Source: Desulfobacteraceae bacterium (GTDB taxonomy: Bacteria > Desulfobacterota > DSM-4660 > Desulfatiglandales > HGW-15). From it: 8,088 nucleotides of DNA. Under the pieces are notes generated by a model. That model did no database searches and was not told the DNA's origin. It worked only from the letters and a program-made list of their open reading frames with translations. The position numbers were made by a program, and so were the translations under genes. Shown here in pieces: positions 5,257 through 8,088 of the stretch. Positions within the stretch are counted from its first letter, which is position 1, and each line of letters starts with the position of its first letter. The DNA lies in the NCBI GenBank assembly GCA_003819975.1, contig RPPU01000180.1, positions 1 through 8,088 on the forward strand. The letters run 5' to 3'.

Positions 5257-6294
5257 ATGAAAACGAGAACGGAGTTGGAACGTGAAAAACTGTTTCAATG
5301 GGCGAAATTGAACGATCCCGGCGCTCGGGCAGAGGCCGCCCACGGGTTTCGAAAATATCTGGAGGACGAACTTACCGTCGATGCGCTGCTTAAACTTCTT
5401 ATTGATGGAAACCGGGAAGTTTCCATGGAGGCGAAAAATTCTCTTTTGCTCATGCCGGCTCCAAATGCTGTCGTATGGCGAAGAGTGGCGGAAGGATTGA
5501 CGTCCCCCGTTGAGCATGTGGAAGAGCATTCCTATCTTTTGCTCGAAAACTGGCGGGAACCGCTTCCCGTGCCGGTGGAAGAATTTTTACGCTTTGCCCG
5601 GCGCTCCGATCGCGGGCGGACCTTGGCCAAATATAAACTTTCACTGAGTGACCTGTTGGAAGCCATGACCGAAAGACCGGCGTTCGAGGCGGTCGAGTTC
5701 ATCTTTGAGTTAATAGGGGAAAGCGTAACTACCGCTCAGGAGTTGACGGCCGTCGAGGAACGACTCCAGGAGTTTTCCAAAGAACCTTTAAAGGAGAATG
5801 AGACACAGGTTGTCCGGAAACTAAGCGCGCGCCTGCATGATCTGCGTAAAAAGTGGGACCGTCAGGGTCGCGCCAATCGTAAGGTCTACAAGTCCGCTGC
5901 CGCGGTTGAATACTATGAGGAATTTTACAGAAATCTCTTGGACGATGACTATGATTCGATGGCCGACTACATCTACATGTTCTCGGTGGGCGATTGGGCG
6001 ATACTATACGCAAACTTCGATGCCCTTCCCGATGATCTCCAGGACAGCGTGCTGTCGTTGATGGCCAATGGGCCCGCCCGCAGTTTGCCGATACTCTGCA
6101 GGATTTTACAATACAACCCGAGGCTCCGTCACGAGGCCGCAATCGCTATCGAACAGATTGCCAGAAGTTTCGGCAATGAAATCGCGTTAACGCGAGCCGA
6201 GTTGGATATTATCCAAAGCGAGCTGGGTAAGCTATCCCCGGAACTTAATGAAATAATGACACGCGTGATCGAATGGAAGCCAGGCCGGCGTTAA
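5257..6294 (+). CDS. Hypothetical all-helical protein with HEAT-like segments
   Basis: The family is not recognised. The product is about 345 residues, soluble, rich in Leu, Glu, Arg and Lys, with no signal peptide or membrane segment. The N-terminal part (DPGARAEAAHGFRKYL, then LLKLLIDGNREVSMEAKNSL) and the C-terminal part (ARSLPILCRILQYNPRLRH, EAAIAIEQIARSF) resemble HEAT repeats, the helical hairpins used for protein-protein binding. Between them are a charged helical stretch (LSARLHDLRKKWDRQGRANRK) and an acidic, aromatic segment (YYEEFYRNLLDDDYDSMADYIYMF). The start is uncertain. ATG 5257 has GGA ten bases upstream; in-frame ATGs at 5242 and 5191 would add 5 or 22 residues but lack a ribosome-binding site. 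TATAAT at 5238-5243 is a perfect -10 box but has no -35 at the right distance. It follows the radical SAM gene by 110 bases; a link to lipid synthesis is not shown. Confidence 0.7.
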   Translation: MKTRTELEREKLFQWAKLNDPGARAEAAHGFRKYLEDELTVDALLKLLIDGNREVSMEAKNSLLLMPAPNAVVWRRVAEGLTSPVEHVEEHSYLLLENWREPLPVPVEEFLRFARRSDRGRTLAKYKLSLSDLLEAMTERPAFEAVEFIFELIGESVTTAQELTAVEERLQEFSKEPLKENETQVVRKLSARLHDLRKKWDRQGRANRKVYKSAAAVEYYEEFYRNLLDDDYDSMADYIYMFSVGDWAILYANFDALPDDLQDSVLSLMANGPARSLPILCRILQYNPRLRHEAAIAIEQIARSFGNEIALTRAELDIIQSELGKLSPELNEIMTRVIEWKPGRR

Positions 6295-6659
6295 AAACAT
6301 GGGCCGGTGAAAGAGAAGGGTGATTTGTCAATAGATTATCCGATTGTGGGTTTAGTAGGTTAAGGGTTTGTATCATAAGTCTGTTGAGTTCTTCGGTTGC
6401 GAGGCCGGCGAGTTAGAACCTCATCTAAGAAAAGCAGCATTCATCACATTCGACTTATTTCATCACAATACCTAAGCCATCGAAACAACAAAATAGCAAG
6501 ATTCGCAAAGCGATGCGCAAGAATTGACCATTCATCAGCAAATTCAGAAAAGCAATCATCGGGTTTCTCGGCATAATATGAAGGGAAAATGGATCCTTTA
6601 ATATGCATGAACGAAAGAGAGTTAGCGCGTGATCCTATTTTTGAAAGGAGCTTCATATC
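6295..6659. other. Low-GC spacer with possible gene debris
   Basis: This 365-base interval is visibly richer in A+T than the flanking genes. It contains only short open frames. On the plus strand, a frame from about 6359 ends at a TAA after a peptide containing FFGCEAGELEPHLRKAA. A shifted frame reads YLSHRNNKIARFAKRCARID and ends at the TAA near 6573. On the minus strand a 70-codon frame spans 6444-6656. None has a clear family match or a good ribosome-binding site. Decayed coding sequence with shifted frames is possible, but so is noncoding DNA. No tRNA, terminator or strong promoter was seen. Confidence 0.4.
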
Positions 6660-6663
6660 ATGA
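6589..6663 (+). CDS. Possible 24-codon ORF overlapping the hydrolase start
   Basis: An ATG at 6589 opens a 24-residue frame (MDPLICMNERELARDPIFER, then SFIS) whose TGA at 6661-6663 overlaps the hydrolase ATG at 6660 as ATGA. An internal ATG at 6607 is an alternative start. AAGGGA upstream is only about 3 bases from the first ATG, too close for a normal ribosome-binding site. It could be a coupling leader or the tail of a decayed gene. Short frames of this length arise easily by chance, so this is a weak call. Confidence 0.15.
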   Translation: MDPLICMNERELARDPIFERSFIS

Positions 6664-7484
6664 AAAGAATTTTAAGAGTTGCCGTTGCGCAAACCGAAGT
6701 GTTGGAAAACAATTATGAACGAAATATGGAAAACGCCGTTTTGCAGATTCAAAAGGCGGCCGAACAAAAAGCCGATATCATCTGTTTTCCCGAATTTTTC
6801 ACAACCGGTCTCCCGCCCGTTCCGGAGACTGAAAACGGCCGCACTGTCCAAGCCCTGGCAGCCGCCGCAAAAAAGCACGGCATCGCCGTGATCGCGGGGA
6901 CGGTGGTTGAAAAAAGAAACGAAGGGCTTTTCAACGTCTGCCACGTCATCGACCCATGCGGGGTGCCGATCCTGAAATATGAAAAATCGCACTTGTATTT
7001 CGAAGAAAAGCAATTCGGCAAGGCGGGGAACCGGGTTTGCCCCGTTTTCACGATCAAGCAAGTCAAAATCGGAGTGGCGGTTTGTTGGGAACTGCTTATT
7101 CCGGAAGTGATCCGCCTGCCGGCCTTGCAGGGGGCGGAAGTGGTCTTTTGTCCCACTTTCGTCGAGGCCTGGAAAGGCCCGGCTACGGCCGAGGAACGCA
7201 GAAGATTCTGCCAAGTGCGCGCCGCGGAAAACCAGATTTTCGTGATTGATGTCTGCGCCGCGGGCTCGACCACCATCTATAAAGCGATGGGCGTCATGCC
7301 GTTGGCCGGATGCAGCACCGTCGCGGGACCGGGCTTGTTGAGCGATGTCATCCGGGGTGCTTCGGCCGAACCCGCTTTGTTGGTCGCCGATCTGGATTTG
7401 GACATGATCGCCGCCAAAAGAAATCTGGTGCCGATCTTTGCTTCCAGAAGGCCGGAGTTGTACGGAGATTTATTCGTGGTGTGA
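6660..7484 (+). CDS. Carbon-nitrogen hydrolase, nitrilase superfamily
   Basis: This 274-residue cytoplasmic enzyme has the usual single-domain length of nitrilase-superfamily amidohydrolases, which cleave amide or nitrile C-N bonds through a cysteine thioester. The catalytic Glu-Lys-Cys set is visible: Glu45 in FPEFFTTG, Lys109 in KYEKSHLY, and Cys142 in GVAVCWELLIPE. An early VAVAQTEV strand and the block LPALQGAEVVFCPT after the cysteine also match the family. The ATG at 6660 is preceded by a strong AAGGAG (6645-6650) with a 9-base spacer, suggesting good independent translation. The substrate is not predictable; omega-amidase-like, N-carbamoyl-amine amidase-like and other branches share these motifs. 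Promoter elements upstream were not convincing. The stop TGA (7482-7484) abuts a GTGAGAAAG-type repeat, and the next gene is convergent. Participation in the lipid pathway to the left is possible but unsupported. Confidence 0.88.
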   Translation: MKRILRVAVAQTEVLENNYERNMENAVLQIQKAAEQKADIICFPEFFTTGLPPVPETENGRTVQALAAAAKKHGIAVIAGTVVEKRNEGLFNVCHVIDPCGVPILKYEKSHLYFEEKQFGKAGNRVCPVFTIKQVKIGVAVCWELLIPEVIRLPALQGAEVVFCPTFVEAWKGPATAEERRRFCQVRAAENQIFVIDVCAAGSTTIYKAMGVMPLAGCSTVAGPGLLSDVIRGASAEPALLVADLDLDMIAAKRNLVPIFASRRPELYGDLFVV

Positions 7485-7606
7485 AAGTGAGAAAGTGAGA
7501 ACGTGAAAATGAGAAAGTGTAAATGTGTGAACGTGAGAATGTGTGAACGCGAGAACATATAAAGTAAATCCGGCTTTCTCACGTTCTCACTTTCTCACGT
7601 TCTAAC
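7485..7606. repeat. GTGAGAAAGTG tandem/inverted repeat between convergent genes
   Basis: The spacer begins with degenerate tandem units of the type GTGAGAAAGTGAGAACGTGA and continues through GTGTGAACGTGAG-like variants to about 7556. Bases 7487-7506 are perfectly complementary to 7579-7598 (20 bp), giving a stem with a 72-base loop. The right arm begins exactly at the stop codon of the minus-strand gene (7579-7581) and lies within its last codons. The structure could terminate transcription from both sides, but its A-rich, long-looped form is not a classical terminator. Confidence 0.7.
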
Positions 7607-8067
7607 ATGGCTAAGTATCCCGCCAAATAAAGGCATAGGCAGAGAAAGCCGAGGTTTCGCAGGAGATAGAGCAGCATGGTGGTGCGGTTAACCAGGCTGA
7701 GGGAGGATTCGAAGCAACCGCAATCGATATTGAGGCCGCGAAGGGTGTTGATCAAAATAGCGCCGGTGAACATGAACAGAAGCAGGTTCAGGATCGCGAC
7801 CGCGCCGGGCAGCCAAAGGCCGGCGATCAGGAGGAGGCCGACCACCAGTTCCAGCCAGGGTTGGATGAGCGCCATCCAGGGGATCAGGACCGGGGGCAGC
7901 AATTGATAATGATTGAGGGTGTTGGCAAAAGCAGCGGGATCCTTTATTTTATAAATGCTGGAGATAATGAACAGGGCGGCCATGACCAGGCGTACGATCC
8001 GGAAACACCATGGATTTGCCAGGAATGTTTTTATTTTTTCTTTTTTGGATAATGAGGTTTGGTTCAT
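7579..8067 (-). CDS. MauE/DoxX-family redox-associated membrane protein
   Basis: This 162-residue inner-membrane protein has four predicted helices at about residues 20-38, 59-84, 87-108 and 131-153. The pattern SIYKIKDPAAFANTLNHYQL followed by LLPP, then QPWLELVVGLLLIAGLW, is characteristic of the DoxX/MauE superfamily. A CGCF motif (Cys116, Cys118) follows helix 3; in the MauE-like branch this cysteine pair suggests thiol-disulfide or other redox work at the membrane, often beside a thioredoxin- or rhodanese-like partner. No such partner is in the window, but it could lie beyond base 8088. Start: the ATG at 8067-8065 is preceded by AAGGAT (8079-8074 on the minus strand) with a 6-base spacer. 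It is convergent with the hydrolase and so is probably a separate transcription unit. Its last residues (EKVRT) are encoded by the spacer repeat. Confidence 0.88.
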   Translation of the reverse strand: MNQTSLSKKEKIKTFLANPWCFRIVRLVMAALFIISSIYKIKDPAAFANTLNHYQLLPPVLIPWMALIQPWLELVVGLLLIAGLWLPGAVAILNLLLFMFTGAILINTLRGLNIDCGCFESSLSLVNRTTMLLYLLRNLGFLCLCLYLAGYLAMLEREKVRT

Positions 8068-8088
8068 TTTGATATCCTTATATAAGAT

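Noticed and set aside
6524..6577. Promoter made of TTGACC (6524-6529) and CATAAT (6572-6577) for the hydrolase
   Set aside because: The spacing is 42 bases, far outside the 16-18 base range for a sigma70-type promoter.
6444..6656. 70-codon minus-strand gene
   Set aside because: No family is recognised and no convincing ribosome-binding site is seen; it covers the low-GC spacer where plus-strand frames look equally protein-like.

Overview
The window looks like chromosomal accessory DNA from an uncultured, probably anaerobic Gram-negative bacterium with a mid-range GC content. The repeat-rich spacers, an acyl-chain synthase cluster with a B12-type radical SAM enzyme, and a MauE/DoxX protein with a CGCF motif would fit Desulfobacterota-, Omnitrophota- or related candidate-phylum genomes. 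This placement is a weak impression from gene content; there is no rRNA or other phylogenetic marker in the window. No tRNA, rRNA, CRISPR array or recognisable transposase gene was seen.

Left and centre (about 45-5146) carry a compact, same-strand set of lipid or polyketide genes. It starts with a plausible sigma70-type promoter and a leader with a long hairpin, then a hotdog-fold thioesterase (197-637). After about 590 bases of repeats come two ketosynthase-family genes overlapping by ATGA: a catalytically complete FabF-like ketosynthase (1229-2464) and a partner that has lost the Cys and both His of the active site (2461-3678), as in chain-length factors. Next is a cobalamin-binding radical SAM enzyme (3806-5146). 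The likely logic is that KS and CLF-like partner build an acyl or polyene chain on a carrier protein encoded elsewhere, the radical SAM enzyme modifies it, and the thioesterase releases or edits it. No acyl carrier protein, ketoreductase or dehydratase is in the window, so the cluster probably extends leftwards or works with genes elsewhere.

The right side holds a predicted all-helical, HEAT-like protein of unknown function (5257-6294), a low-GC spacer with possible gene debris (6295-6659), a nitrilase-superfamily amidohydrolase (6660-7484), and, convergent to it, a four-helix MauE/DoxX-type membrane protein (7579-8067, minus strand).

The most unusual structure is in the spacers. They contain an 86-bp perfect direct repeat with an internal palindrome, four same-strand G-quadruplex-type arrays within about 440 bp, AT-rich repeats, and 18-20 bp inverted repeats. 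At least three of the protein-coding genes end inside one of these repeats, so the repeat supplies the stop codon and the last residues.
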